Part shown: in pieces, positions 1 through 7,348 of the stretch | Position numbering within the stretch: position 1 is the first letter of the stretch | Layout: every line of letters begins with the position of its first letter | Assembly: GCF_009653635.1 (NCBI RefSeq) | Contig: NZ_PPFD01000003.1 | Span: 824,955 to 888,954, forward strand | From: Endozoicomonas sp. OPT23 | Lineage (GTDB): Bacteria; Pseudomonadota; Gammaproteobacteria; Pseudomonadales; Endozoicomonadaceae | DNA length: 64,000 nucleotides | Direction of reading: 5' to 3' | Notes under the pieces: model-generated | The model's input: only the letters and a program-made list of their open reading frames with translations | The model's database searches: none | What the model was told of the DNA's origin: nothing | Program-made: the position numbers and the translations under genes

Positions 1-16
1 TATGTCTACACACTTA
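1..16 (-). repeat. Partial MITE/REP-like element (copy F)
   Basis: The first 16 bases are the reverse complement of the conserved end (TAAGTGTGTAGACATA) of the dispersed element seen at 17951, 18866, 22461, 48914 and 54008. The rest of the copy, if present, lies outside the window. The rubredoxin ribosome binding site follows directly. Confidence 0.55.
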
Positions 17-27
17 CGGAGATAACT

Positions 28-195
28 ATGAAGAAGTGGCATTGTGTAGTCTGCGGTTTTATTTACGATGAAGCTTTAGGCTGGCCTGAAGAAGGTATTG
101 AGCCGGGAACACGCTGGGAAGACGTTCCTGAAGAGTGGTTATGCCCGGATTGCGGCGTTACTAAAGAAGACTTTGAGATGGTTGAAATCGACTAA
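28..195 (+). CDS. rubA: Rubredoxin
   Basis: A 55-residue rubredoxin, a small cytoplasmic one-iron electron carrier. Two CxxCG knuckles (CVVCG near residue 6 and CPDCG near residue 39) supply the four cysteine ligands of the Fe(SCys)4 centre. The aromatic residues and the GIxPGTxWEDVPxxWxCPDCG region are typical of the AlkG/RubA type, which feeds electrons from rubredoxin reductase to oxygenases or oxidative-stress enzymes. A GGAG at 18-21 lies 6 nt before the ATG, which supports this start. No reductase or hydroxylase gene is nearby, so the partner is unknown. Confidence 0.95.
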   Translation: MKKWHCVVCGFIYDEALGWPEEGIEPGTRWEDVPEEWLCPDCGVTKEDFEMVEID

Positions 196-237
196 ACCAA
201 CCGCTAAAAAGCAAAAAACCTACGGCCTGCAAGGTTT

Positions 238-261
238 TCAGGGCAATTTCTATTGCCCTGA
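238..261 (+). terminator. Hairpin after rubredoxin
   Basis: A perfect 10-bp stem (TCAGGGCAAT / ATTGCCCTGA) with a TTCT loop lies 42 nt after the rubredoxin stop. There is no immediate U-tract, so it is either a weak terminator or a 3' stabilising hairpin. Confidence 0.4.
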
Positions 262-353
262 CTGCTCCAGTGTTTTAGTCTGTTGAAGGTTGCCTACCCA
301 ACGACCTATCCAAACTACGGAAGATAAAAAAAATAAAAGGAGTGCATGACATC

Positions 354-629
354 ATGCGTAAGCCAGACCTAGTAAACGCTATTGCCGACCAGGCTGACCT
401 GACCAAAGATCAGGCCAATCAAGCTCTGAACGCATTACTCGAAACCATTACCGCTGCCTTAAAAGAAGAAGACACTGTCAGCCTGGTAGGTTTCGGAACG
501 TTCCTGCAAAGAAGCCGTGCTGCCCGCACCGGCAAAAACCCACAAACCGGTGAACCCATTCAAATTGCTGCAAGCAATACTGTTGCCTTTAAACCAGGCA
601 AAGCTCTGAAAGATGCTGTAAACGGTTAA
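354..629 (+). CDS. hupB: HU-family DNA-binding protein
   Basis: A 91-residue HU/IHF-family nucleoid protein that bends and compacts DNA as a dimer. It has the N-terminal helices (MRKPDLVNAIADQADL), the VSLVGFGTF signature and the GKNPQTGEPIQI beta-arm, and ends at KALKDAVNG; family members are usually about 90 residues. A GTG at 342 would add four residues, but it overlaps the AAAAGGAG Shine-Dalgarno (335-342), so ATG 354 is preferred. It is single, with a strong terminator downstream. HU-alpha and HU-beta cannot be told apart with certainty from the sequence alone. Confidence 0.9.
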   Translation: MRKPDLVNAIADQADLTKDQANQALNALLETITAALKEEDTVSLVGFGTFLQRSRAARTGKNPQTGEPIQIAASNTVAFKPGKALKDAVNG

Positions 630-704
630 TTATTTTTCAAACCTACAATCAGATTTGCGGTAGAAGTAACTGTTTGTCCAACAACCTGTTATGCAACCCG
701 TCTT

Positions 705-732
705 GAGGCTATTCAATGAGTAGCCTCTTTTT
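705..732 (+). terminator. Rho-independent terminator of the HU gene
   Basis: GAGGCTA and TAGCCTC form a 7-bp stem around a 9-nt loop, followed by TTTTT. Confidence 0.8.
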
Positions 733-825
733 GGTTCTGCCTTCCATTTAGCTACAAATTCCCCTGTATCTCTTCTGAATAGCCCTTATTCGTAGAAGCC
801 GAAATCATAATTTCAATCCAAAGTG

Positions 826-854
826 TTGACAGTTTCGCCTGATATCCATAATAT
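826..854 (+). promoter_or_regulatory. Sigma70 promoter of the tRNA-Leu pair
   Basis: A consensus TTGACA (826-831), a 17-nt spacer and TAATAT (849-854). A GC-rich discriminator follows (tcgccgc), the usual mark of stringently controlled stable-RNA promoters. Confidence 0.85.
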
Positions 855-893
855 TCGCCGCACTTGCTGAGCAGCACTTTGCAGCTTAACAGG

Positions 894-980
894 GCCCAGG
901 TGGCGGAATTGGTAGACGCGCTAGCTTCAGGTGCTAGTGTCCGAAAGGGCGTGGAAGTTCGAGTCTTCTCCTGGGCACCA
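894..980 (+). tRNA. tRNA-Leu (anticodon CAG)
   Basis: An 87-nt class II tRNA including an encoded CCA. The acceptor stem is GCCCAGG/CCTGGGC, the anticodon loop TTCAGGT gives CAG (928-930), and the long variable arm is typical of leucine tRNAs. It decodes CUG. It is the first of two tandem copies and follows a strong promoter. Confidence 0.97.
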
Positions 981-1043
981 ATCATTTAGCTTTCATATGG
1001 CGATGACTGGTCGGGTTTTTAACCCATAAAATATATATGATTT

Positions 1044-1130
1044 GCCCAGGTGGCGGAATTGGTAGACGCGCTAGCTTCAGGTGCTAGTGTCCGTTAGGGC
1101 GTGGAAGTTCGAGTCTTCTTCTGGGCACCA
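1044..1130 (+). tRNA. tRNA-Leu (anticodon CAG), second copy
   Basis: An 87-nt tandem copy 63 nt after the first, probably on the same transcript since no promoter separates them. It differs at two variable-arm positions (AA to TT) and at one acceptor-stem base that turns the last pair into G-U. The CCA is encoded and the anticodon is again CAG. Confidence 0.97.
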
Positions 1131-1143
1131 AATCATATAGTTA

Positions 1144-1170
1144 AAAGCTGATCTTTTGATCGGCTTTTTT
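1144..1170 (+). terminator. Terminator of the tRNA-Leu operon
   Basis: AAAGCTGATC, a TTTT loop and GATCGGCTTTTTT form a 10-bp stem (one G-T pair) ending in six T residues. Confidence 0.85.
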
Positions 1171-1276
1171 CGTTTTTATTCCCCAAAAATAATTTCTCAC
1201 TCAGTAACATCTTTGCATTCCCCTTTCTCCAAGCTATTCTCCTGCTCATCACAACTATAAATATTGCTTTTACATC

Positions 1277-1882
1277 ATGGAATTCAATACTTGGCTGGCT
1301 TTTCTGGCTGCAACCGCATTAATCAGTATCACTCCTGGTGCTGGTGCAGTGAACACTATGTCGACCGCCATTAAATTTGGCTTTGTGAAAACCCTGCCAT
1401 CAATCATGGGCTTGCAGGTTGGGTTGATTATTTATCTGCTTATTGTGGCTGCAGGGCTAGGGGCTATTCTTGCCGCATCAGAACAACTGTTTAATGTCAT
1501 CAAATGGTTTGGTGTCGGATATCTGGTTTATCTGGGAATAATGAAATGGAAAGAGTCTGAGTTGTCCAAAGGCTCGTGCCGTAATCAGAGTAAAAGAAAA
1601 TCATTTGCCAGTGCTGTTGTTGTAAACCTGACTAACCCTAAAGCTATCGTTTTTCTCGCTGCATTTCTGCCTCAGTTTGTACAACCTGATCTACCTTTAT
1701 GGCCACAGTATCTGATTATGGGCGTAACAATGATCGTCATAGATATTCTGGTAATGCTGGGTTATTCATCTTTGGCGTTAAGAATTACACCTGCTTTATC
1801 AAGGCATGAAAAATTGCAGAGCAGAGTTTTTGGTTCAATGTTTATCGCCTGCGGAGGGCTGCTGGCAGCCAGCCAGAAATAG
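1277..1882 (+). CDS. LysE/RhtB-family amino acid exporter
   Basis: A 201-residue inner-membrane protein of the LysE/RhtB superfamily, which exports amino acids or related metabolites with the proton gradient. The N-terminal SITPGAGAVNT matches the family's conserved TPG segment, and about six hydrophobic segments span the length; family members are usually 200-210 residues. A basic loop (residues about 92-108) precedes TNPKAIVFLAAFLPQF, a typical family stretch. No clear Shine-Dalgarno is seen before the ATG. The 3' end overlaps the convergent kinase gene by 41 nt. The substrate cannot be read from sequence. Confidence 0.85.
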   Translation: MEFNTWLAFLAATALISITPGAGAVNTMSTAIKFGFVKTLPSIMGLQVGLIIYLLIVAAGLGAILAASEQLFNVIKWFGVGYLVYLGIMKWKESELSKGSCRNQSKRKSFASAVVVNLTNPKAIVFLAAFLPQFVQPDLPLWPQYLIMGVTMIVIDILVMLGYSSLALRITPALSRHEKLQSRVFGSMFIACGGLLAASQK

Positions 1883-3017
1883 TTCTGAGCCCACTTACCC
1901 TGGGAGGATTCTTTGGAAATCTTGAAAGAGCTTCACTACTTGAAATTCGCTGGTTAGGATCACCTTTCAGCATATCGTGTAAAATTTCAGTGATTTTTGG
2001 ATCCAGGCCTCCTGCATATCTCTTCAGATACTTATCAACCCACACCTGTGTACCATCCTCTGTTATTTCACCTTCAAACACTTGCTCCCTATGGGAAGCA
2101 ATAGGCACACCGGTTAATAATTCAGCCAGAACCATTCCCATTGAGTGAACGTCCTGTTGATATGGGTCCGCTGACTCATACACCTTTGTATCACTCATCT
2201 GATAAGACAACCCCAGCATTTCAGGTGCCATATACCTTCGAGTCATACCTTCAGGGCTCTTGTAGGTAAGACTATAGGAGTGCTCTGTAGGAACTTTGAT
2301 GGCGGAACCAAAATCACTTATCTTGACCTCTCCCTCCACAAGCAGAATATTATCCGGTTTCAGATCCAGATGACTCAGCTTCTGTTTATGAAGGTATGCG
2401 ATCGCACTCAGAAGATTATATGCATGCTTATGCCTCTCGGAAGCATTCATCCCTCCTCGCCACTTTTTCTCTATTGAGCTGGTTAAACTGGAGCTGCCTT
2501 TCTCCATCACCAAACCTGTTGGTTCTTCATTAACATCCAGAATGTTGACGTATTCCGCTTCATCCGATGAACCGGTTTTCTCCAATGAGTCATTTAAGTC
2601 TTCACTTCTTACGACTACGACCTCACTTTCTTCTACACCAAAGCGGGATTTAATAATATGCGGGTGATTAAGCGTACTCAGTATCTTCTGCTCTTTTATC
2701 AACTCCTCAGTCTCATATGAGCTTATAGGTTTTTTGCGAGCCAGGCGTGTCCCCTCAAACTCTACTTCGCTGACAGACCCAAAACTTCCTGCCCCCAACG
2801 GGATATCCATCGCCCTTATGACTGGCTTGATAGTTTTGATCAGCCCGACCCTCTTACCAACCCACCTTAGTGGACTTACACACCAACGGCCAAAGCGCAC
2901 TAGTGCTTTCGCGGCCTTTTTTGCATAGGACAAATTTTCTGGCAGCGGAGAGGGGGTCGAGATTCTAGGCATTTTTTGATCCAACCAAGTGGTGATTCTA
3001 TATATGTCGGCCACCAT
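1842..3017 (-). CDS. Eukaryote-like serine/threonine protein kinase
   Basis: A 391-residue Hanks-type kinase. The glycine loop is LGAGSFGSV (about 74-82), the candidate ATP lysine is in RKKP (about 95-96), the catalytic loop is HLDLKPDN (216-223, Asp218), DFG is at 235-237 and APE at 264-266, so the catalytic set is intact. The arginine of HRD is replaced by leucine (HLD), as in kinases not needing activation-loop phosphorylation. No signal peptide, transmembrane segment, PASTA or other sensor domain is seen; about 70 basic residues precede the kinase fold. An AGGAGG lies about 21 nt before the ATG, too far to be ideal, so Met16 remains possible. No cognate phosphatase is nearby, and the substrate is unknown. 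Confidence 0.88.
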   Translation of the reverse strand: MVADIYRITTWLDQKMPRISTPSPLPENLSYAKKAAKALVRFGRWCVSPLRWVGKRVGLIKTIKPVIRAMDIPLGAGSFGSVSEVEFEGTRLARKKPISSYETEELIKEQKILSTLNHPHIIKSRFGVEESEVVVVRSEDLNDSLEKTGSSDEAEYVNILDVNEEPTGLVMEKGSSSLTSSIEKKWRGGMNASERHKHAYNLLSAIAYLHKQKLSHLDLKPDNILLVEGEVKISDFGSAIKVPTEHSYSLTYKSPEGMTRRYMAPEMLGLSYQMSDTKVYESADPYQQDVHSMGMVLAELLTGVPIASHREQVFEGEITEDGTQVWVDKYLKRYAGGLDPKITEILHDMLKGDPNQRISSSEALSRFPKNPPRVSGLRTISGWLPAALRRR

Positions 3018-3033
3018 GAAATAACGGAAAGAG

Positions 3034-3061
3034 AATGACCTCCTAAGCGATTGCGGTCATT
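3034..3061. promoter_or_regulatory. Inverted repeat between the kinase and sRNA genes
   Basis: AATGACC (3034-3040) and GGTCATT (3055-3061) are a perfect 7-bp inverted repeat with a 14-nt spacer. It sits just before a TACTAT hexamer (3061-3066) that could be the -10 of the RNA gene downstream. This is a candidate operator; the regulator is unknown. Confidence 0.35.
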
Positions 3062-3072
3062 ACTATGGCAAA

Positions 3073-3330
3073 TGTCTCACAAGGCAAAAGGATAACTTCC
3101 TGTTTTTCCTGAAAGCGGAAAGTGGATAATAGATTTCGTCAGCGGGGGACAGGAAGTCTGAAGTTCAGGAAGAACTAAAAGCTGACAGGGATAAGGAACC
3201 AGGCAGGATGCCCGGGTGGTCATGAAGGCCAAATAGATGCAGGAAGCAGTTCGGAACATGGAGTTCCGAGAAGCAGGAAGCGCCCTATATCAAGGATGAA
3301 GCAAAAAGCAGACCAGATGGTCTGTTTTTT
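3073..3330 (+). ncRNA. Candidate CsrB/RsmZ-type CsrA-sequestering sRNA
   Basis: This stretch has no convincing ORF but carries 14 GGA triplets on the + strand between 3090 and 3296, against only three on the other strand. Many lie in 5-nt hairpin loops: GAC-AGGAA-GTC (3148-3158), AGTTC-AGGAA-GAACT (3162-3176), GGC-AGGAT-GCC (3202-3212), TGC-AGGAA-GCA (3238-3248) and CGGAAC-ATGGA-GTTCCG (3252-3268). GTCAGC (3138-3143) pairs with GCTGAC (3181-3186) and encloses two of them. A strong terminator ends the unit. RNAs of the CsrB/CsrC/RsmY/RsmZ class use this design to titrate CsrA/RsmA. The 5' end is inferred from a TACTAT hexamer and is uncertain. No clear GacA/UvrY box was found. Confidence 0.8.
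3303..3330 (+). terminator. Rho-independent terminator of the candidate sRNA
   Basis: CAGACC, an AGAT loop and GGTCTG followed by TTTTTT, preceded by an A-run. Confidence 0.88.
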
Positions 3331-3364
3331 GTATGCGGGATCAACAGAATTTGAACGAGACCTG

Positions 3365-3393
3365 TTGACAAAAACCCCGAGCATACATAATAT
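3365..3393 (+). promoter_or_regulatory. Sigma70 promoter of tRNA-Thr
   Basis: TTGACA (3365-3370), a 17-nt spacer and TAATAT (3388-3393): the same hexamers and spacing as the tRNA-Leu promoter at 826. Confidence 0.85.
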
Positions 3394-3407
3394 GCATCTC
3401 GTTCCTC

Positions 3408-3483
<76 letters not shown>

Positions 3484-3513
3484 TACAAAAGCCCTGTTAA
3501 TTCAGGCACTTAG

Positions 3514-3540
3514 AAGCCTCAACATTGTTGGGGCTTTTTT
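3514..3540 (+). terminator. Terminator of tRNA-Thr
   Basis: AAGCCTCAAC, an ATT loop and GTTGGGGCTT ending in TTTTTT. Confidence 0.85.
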
Positions 3541-3676
3541 GTATCTGCTTGTTTTTCCAATTTGGTCCCTGTAATGGTCTTGGCTATTTGCTGACTGGGT
3601 TTCAAGTCTGAAGCTCTAATTACGAGCAGTGTCGTTAAATAATCCAATCAACATAGCCTTACTTTTGATAGCCAGA

Positions 3677-3937
3677 TCACTCCGGCTTCACAAGGTTTGC
3701 GTATTTTGCAGGCGGGTTGTATGACTCCCCCTCAGGTATAGGCAACTCGCCAGACTGAATTCGTGTATGCAGGGCAATCATCATCTTATCCCTGTCATCT
3801 TCTGTTATGACAGCCTCTCGAAGAAATTCTTCAATCGCAAAATTACAGAGATCAGATACAGATAGCTCACTGCCACGGCACAACTTCTGAAGCTTTTCAA
3901 AGGTTCCCTGTTCAAGAGACAGTTCCAGTTTTTTCAT
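3677..3937 (-). CDS. Small protein, possible ribbon-helix-helix fold
   Basis: An 86-residue protein. The N-terminal half (KKLELSLEQGTFEKLQKLC, then SVSDLCNFAIEEFLRE) has the strand-helix-helix spacing seen in CopG/Arc-type ribbon-helix-helix DNA-binding proteins; the C-terminal half is acidic and proline-rich. An AAGGAAA sits about 7 nt before the ATG. No toxin-like partner gene adjoins it, so an antitoxin role is not supported. The fold call is inference from pattern only. Confidence 0.6.
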   Translation of the reverse strand: MKKLELSLEQGTFEKLQKLCRGSELSVSDLCNFAIEEFLREAVITEDDRDKMMIALHTRIQSGELPIPEGESYNPPAKYANLVKPE

Positions 3938-3988
3938 TTCTGTTTCCTTTTACACTTGGTATTTCCAGCCTACGGCAGTGAAGATACT

Positions 3989-4591
3989 TCAAAACGAATA
4001 ATCAAACCCCGCCAGTAAAACATCCCCATTAGACTCAAAGTTCTTCCCATCAGACATTTTGTAATCTTCAATCATCATATGTCTGTACTCAACCCTGAAC
4101 CCCATCTGGGTATGATTGGTAAAACGAATGCCTAATCCTGCGTGAGTGCTATCCAGTTTCTCATCTCTTTCTACAGGGGAAGCTAATGTGCCTGAAGTGG
4201 TTTTTACTTTAAGCTTTCCATAGCCTGCCCGAGCATAGAGTTCTATATCCGGTGCAGCCATCATTCCCATAAGAATGCTGCCAGAATAGGAATGATCAAA
4301 TTTATTGCCTACACCAATATCCAGAGCGTTTATTTTTCCTTCAAGCTCACCGCTGTATTTGAGGTAGTCCAACTCAAATGAAAACTTAAGCCGTCCATTA
4401 GTGGCACTGTAACCAAGGTAACCGCCCGCGACTTTTCCGCTGTCACCCAGATCAAGAGTTAAAGCGTCGTAGTCTGGCTTGCCATTAAATTTGCCCGCTC
4501 CACCCGTTACTCCCAGATAGAAAGACCCTATTTGCTCAGCCTGAACAGCCATAGGCACAAGCAGAACAGCACACGCTATCGCTTGCTTCAT
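3989..4591 (-). CDS. Outer-membrane beta-barrel protein
   Basis: A 200-residue protein with a clear Sec signal peptide (MKQAIACAVLLVPMAVQA, cleavage before EQIG). The mature part starts GSFYLGVTGGAGKF and alternates polar and aromatic residues in strand-length blocks, ending in YSF, the C-terminal aromatic signature recognised by the BAM complex. Size and pattern fit the small 8-stranded OmpA/OmpW/OmpX-like barrels. The Shine-Dalgarno AAGGAA is well placed. The function (adhesion, small-solute passage or structural) cannot be told from sequence. Confidence 0.8.
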   Translation of the reverse strand: MKQAIACAVLLVPMAVQAEQIGSFYLGVTGGAGKFNGKPDYDALTLDLGDSGKVAGGYLGYSATNGRLKFSFELDYLKYSGELEGKINALDIGVGNKFDHSYSGSILMGMMAAPDIELYARAGYGKLKVKTTSGTLASPVERDEKLDSTHAGLGIRFTNHTQMGFRVEYRHMMIEDYKMSDGKNFESNGDVLLAGFDYSF

Positions 4592-4742
4592 TTACACGTT
4601 CCTTGTGTTCTGTTGTTTTTTTCAAGACAGCTTCTTTCAAGATATAGAAAGCAGCTGGTAAATCAAACATCTAAAATCCGTAGTATCTTCTTTTCTCTTG
4701 TCTCAGTTATCCTAGCCGTGACCAGCCTTAGAGTATTAGCGA

Positions 4743-5633
4743 ATGGAAGCACTCAGCCTGTTGCTTGAAAGGATTTTTCTGACCGTTTTTCCACTGGTGG
4801 CCATTGTCTCCACAGGGTTCTTTTATGCCCGTCGTCATAACCCTGATATGACTGTAGCCAACCAGGTCAATATTGATGTTTTTGTCCCGGCTCTGATCTT
4901 CGCTGCGCTTTCTGCAGAATCATTTGATCTTGTGAAATATCAGTCTCTGGCCATTGGGGCAGCCATTGTTGTGCTTGGCTCAGGTGTTTTGCTGCTGCCT
5001 TTCTGCAAACTGCTCAAGGTGCATCCGAAAACGTTTATTCCACCCATGATGTTCAGCAACAGCGGCAATCTGGGCATTCCACTTATTGTGCTGGCGTTTG
5101 GTGAACACGCACTGCAGGCGGCGGTCATTCTCTTCCTTGTAGAAAATGTTCTTCACTTCACCGTTGGCATTTATATTCTTGATCACAAGACTCGTCTTCT
5201 TAATCTACTAAGAATGCCTATGATTCTGGCAACGATTCTTGGATTGATCTGGAGCGGTTTTGACCTGCCTATCTATAAGGCTATTCATACGTTTATCGAA
5301 ATGCTGGGACAGATCGCCATCCCATTAATGCTGTTTGCTTTAGGTGTACGAATGACCAGTGTTGATTTCAGCAACTGGAAGATTGGAGTGAGTAGTGCTG
5401 TGCTTTGTCCTATCAGTGGCGTTGTGATTGCACTGATTTGTCAGCAGTTTCTTCAGCTGGATGCGACTCAGTTTGCCTATCTGGTTGTGTTTGGTGCTCT
5501 GCCACCCGCAGTACTGAACTACATGATCGCAGAGCGTTATAACCAGGAGCCTCACCAGGTTGCTTCCATCGTATTACTTGGAAACATAGGTAGTCTGTTG
5601 TTTATTCCACTAGTGCTGGGCTTTGTTCTCTAA
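4743..5633 (+). CDS. AEC-family transporter
   Basis: A 296-residue inner-membrane protein of the auxin efflux carrier (AEC) superfamily, in the bile/arsenite/riboflavin transporter fold. About ten hydrophobic segments fall in two halves. The N-half has MFSNSGNLGIPL, the family's conserved crossover-like motif, and the C-half has LLGNIGSLLFIPLV. Bacterial members include malate and other organic-acid carriers. No strong Shine-Dalgarno is visible. It converges on the ABC permease gene 15 nt downstream. The substrate is unknown. Confidence 0.85.
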   Translation: MEALSLLLERIFLTVFPLVAIVSTGFFYARRHNPDMTVANQVNIDVFVPALIFAALSAESFDLVKYQSLAIGAAIVVLGSGVLLLPFCKLLKVHPKTFIPPMMFSNSGNLGIPLIVLAFGEHALQAAVILFLVENVLHFTVGIYILDHKTRLLNLLRMPMILATILGLIWSGFDLPIYKAIHTFIEMLGQIAIPLMLFALGVRMTSVDFSNWKIGVSSAVLCPISGVVIALICQQFLQLDATQFAYLVVFGALPPAVLNYMIAERYNQEPHQVASIVLLGNIGSLLFIPLVLGFVL

Positions 5634-5648
5634 GGTTCAGGAACATAT

Positions 5649-6392
5649 TTATTTCACTGGTTTCTCAAGCTTTCTGGCCAACCAGGAAAATATCAGAACA
5701 ATGACAAGATATTCCACTACCAGCACGGAATAGATTTCCATGGCTCGGTATTCGCTGATCTGTAATTCATTCGCTCGTCTGGTCAGCTCCTGAACACCAA
5801 CCACCGAAGCCAGAGACGACATTTTCAGCATATAAACAAACTGATTGGCCAGTGGCGGAATCATTCGTCGAATCGCCTGAGGCAAGATTACAAAGCGCAT
5901 CTTCTGCAGATACTTCAAACCAAGTGCTTCTGCCGCCTCAAATTGGCCTCTATCAATCGCGTTAACGCCGCCACGGAATATTTCCGCGTGAAAAGCACTT
6001 TCACAAATGGCTAAAGCGATAACGGCAGCAGCAAACGCTGAAAGCTCTATTCCTGCAACAAGCGGCAATCCGTAATAAATCCAGAGAATCATGACCAACA
6101 CCGGAATAGATCGGAACACTTCCACGTAGGTTCGGTTCAGATATTGCAGTGGCTTGTAACTGGACAAGCCGGGCAGGGCGATTAGCAGACCAGCAACCAT
6201 GGCTATTGAGAAAGCCAGCAGGCTTATCCCAAGCGTATAAACGGCCCCCATGGCCAGAAACTTAAGGTTTATCAGGCCTGACTCTGTAAAAGGTGAAACA
6301 ACATACCAGCCCCACTGATAATCAGAAGAGCAGCCAGTAAGAAGCAAAGATGCTCCAAGAAGCAAAACTATACGTAATAGAGAAGAAGGCAT
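5649..6392 (-). CDS. Amino acid ABC transporter permease (HisM/GlnP type)
   Basis: A 247-residue polar amino-acid ABC permease. The cytoplasmic EAA loop that docks on the ATPase is clear (QFEAAEALGLKYLQKMRFV, then PQAI). The extreme N-terminus is odd: MPSSLLRIVLLLGASLLLTGC reads as a lipoprotein signal with a lipobox (LTGC, Cys21), ahead of the usual permease start. It is divergent from the binding-protein gene at 6503. No ATP-binding subunit lies beside the pair, so the ATPase must come from elsewhere. Substrate inferred only as polar or aromatic amino acids. Confidence 0.85.
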   Translation of the reverse strand: MPSSLLRIVLLLGASLLLTGCSSDYQWGWYVVSPFTESGLINLKFLAMGAVYTLGISLLAFSIAMVAGLLIALPGLSSYKPLQYLNRTYVEVFRSIPVLVMILWIYYGLPLVAGIELSAFAAAVIALAICESAFHAEIFRGGVNAIDRGQFEAAEALGLKYLQKMRFVILPQAIRRMIPPLANQFVYMLKMSSLASVVGVQELTRRANELQISEYRAMEIYSVLVVEYLVIVLIFSWLARKLEKPVK

Positions 6393-6502
6393 GAGAACAA
6401 CGTTTTTCTTGGTGTCCTGACATCATACCCCCTTGTGGCTGTAAGCAGAAATTCTGGTATGGTTGCCTTAGTCCTTTTAAATCAGCCAGCCCACTTAAAA
6501 AA

Positions 6503-7285
6503 ATGAAAATGATAAAAAACCTGTCTCGCATTGTTATTGGCTCACTATTAAGCCTTCTTACTATTTCCTCGTCGTACGCAGAAACATCCAGGCTTCAGAG
6601 CATTCTGGAATCGGGCGTATTAAGAGTTGGAACAACCGGTGACTGGGACCCAATGACCCTTCGTAACCCTGCAACGAACGAATATCAGGGCTTCGATATC
6701 GATCTGGCTAAAGCACTGGCTAAGGATATGGGCGTTGAGCTTGAATTGGTTCCTGCAGATTGGAAGACACTGGTTAATGGTGTAGTGGCCAATAAATACG
6801 ACATGTCCACCAGCGCCTCCATTAATATGGGGCGAGCCAAAGTGGCGGGTTACTCTCAATCTTATTTTGCCGTTGGCACAGTGCCACTAGTTCGAAAGAG
6901 TGATTTGAGCAAGTTCAAAAGCTGGGAAGACATTAACAAGGCTGATGTGAAAGTGGCTGTCACTCTGGGCACTGTTTTTGAACAGGAAGCCAAAGATTAC
7001 TTACCAAAGGCAAAACTGAAAGCGGTAGAAGCGCCAGCCCGTGACTTCCAGGAGCTGCTTTCGAGACGAGCCAGTGTAGCTCTGACTTCAAACCTTGAAG
7101 CGTCAAAACTGATCAAGAAATACCCGCAACTGGCTGTACTGTCCGTTCCACCTCGTAAAGCCAAGCCTTTGGCGATCCTGTTACCACAAGATGATCAGGT
7201 GTGGATTAACTACATCAATCACTGGATTACTTTCCGTAAGGCTCAAGGTTTCTTCGGTGAGCTGGAACAGCGCTGGATGCCTTGA
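6503..7285 (+). CDS. Amino acid ABC transporter substrate-binding protein (SBP family 3)
   Basis: A 260-residue periplasmic protein with a signal peptide (cleavage near SSYAETS). The SBP_bac_3 fold is evident: RLQSILESGVLRVGTTGDWDP, GFDIDLAKALA, then a lobe with VAVTLGTVFE. The opening motif and length also resemble cyclohexadienyl dehydratase PheC, a periplasmic enzyme built on the same fold, so a catalytic role cannot be excluded. The divergent permease gene favours a transport role. ATG 6509 is an alternative start. No good Shine-Dalgarno is seen. Confidence 0.82.
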   Translation: MKMIKNLSRIVIGSLLSLLTISSSYAETSRLQSILESGVLRVGTTGDWDPMTLRNPATNEYQGFDIDLAKALAKDMGVELELVPADWKTLVNGVVANKYDMSTSASINMGRAKVAGYSQSYFAVGTVPLVRKSDLSKFKSWEDINKADVKVAVTLGTVFEQEAKDYLPKAKLKAVEAPARDFQELLSRRASVALTSNLEASKLIKKYPQLAVLSVPPRKAKPLAILLPQDDQVWINYINHWITFRKAQGFFGELEQRWMP

Positions 7286-7348
7286 AGCTTTAGAATTATT
7301 TATATAGCGACCAAGAAACAACCTATGAAACAGAACTGAAATAAAAAC

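Noticed and set aside
752-985. 77-codon minus-strand ORF over the first tRNA-Leu
   Set aside because: It overlaps a clear tRNA and its promoter.
3001-3073. GacA/UvrY-type activator box upstream of the sRNA
   Set aside because: No TGTAAG...CTTACA-like palindrome at the expected place; the only inverted repeat is AATGACC/GGTCATT.
3077-3259. 60-codon minus-strand ORF across the candidate sRNA
   Set aside because: No ribosome site, cysteine- and leucine-rich filler composition, and the GGA-bearing hairpins and terminator on the + strand explain the stretch better.
3677-4591. Toxin-antitoxin pair made of the RHH-like protein and its neighbour
   Set aside because: The neighbour is a signal-peptide beta-barrel protein, not a toxin.
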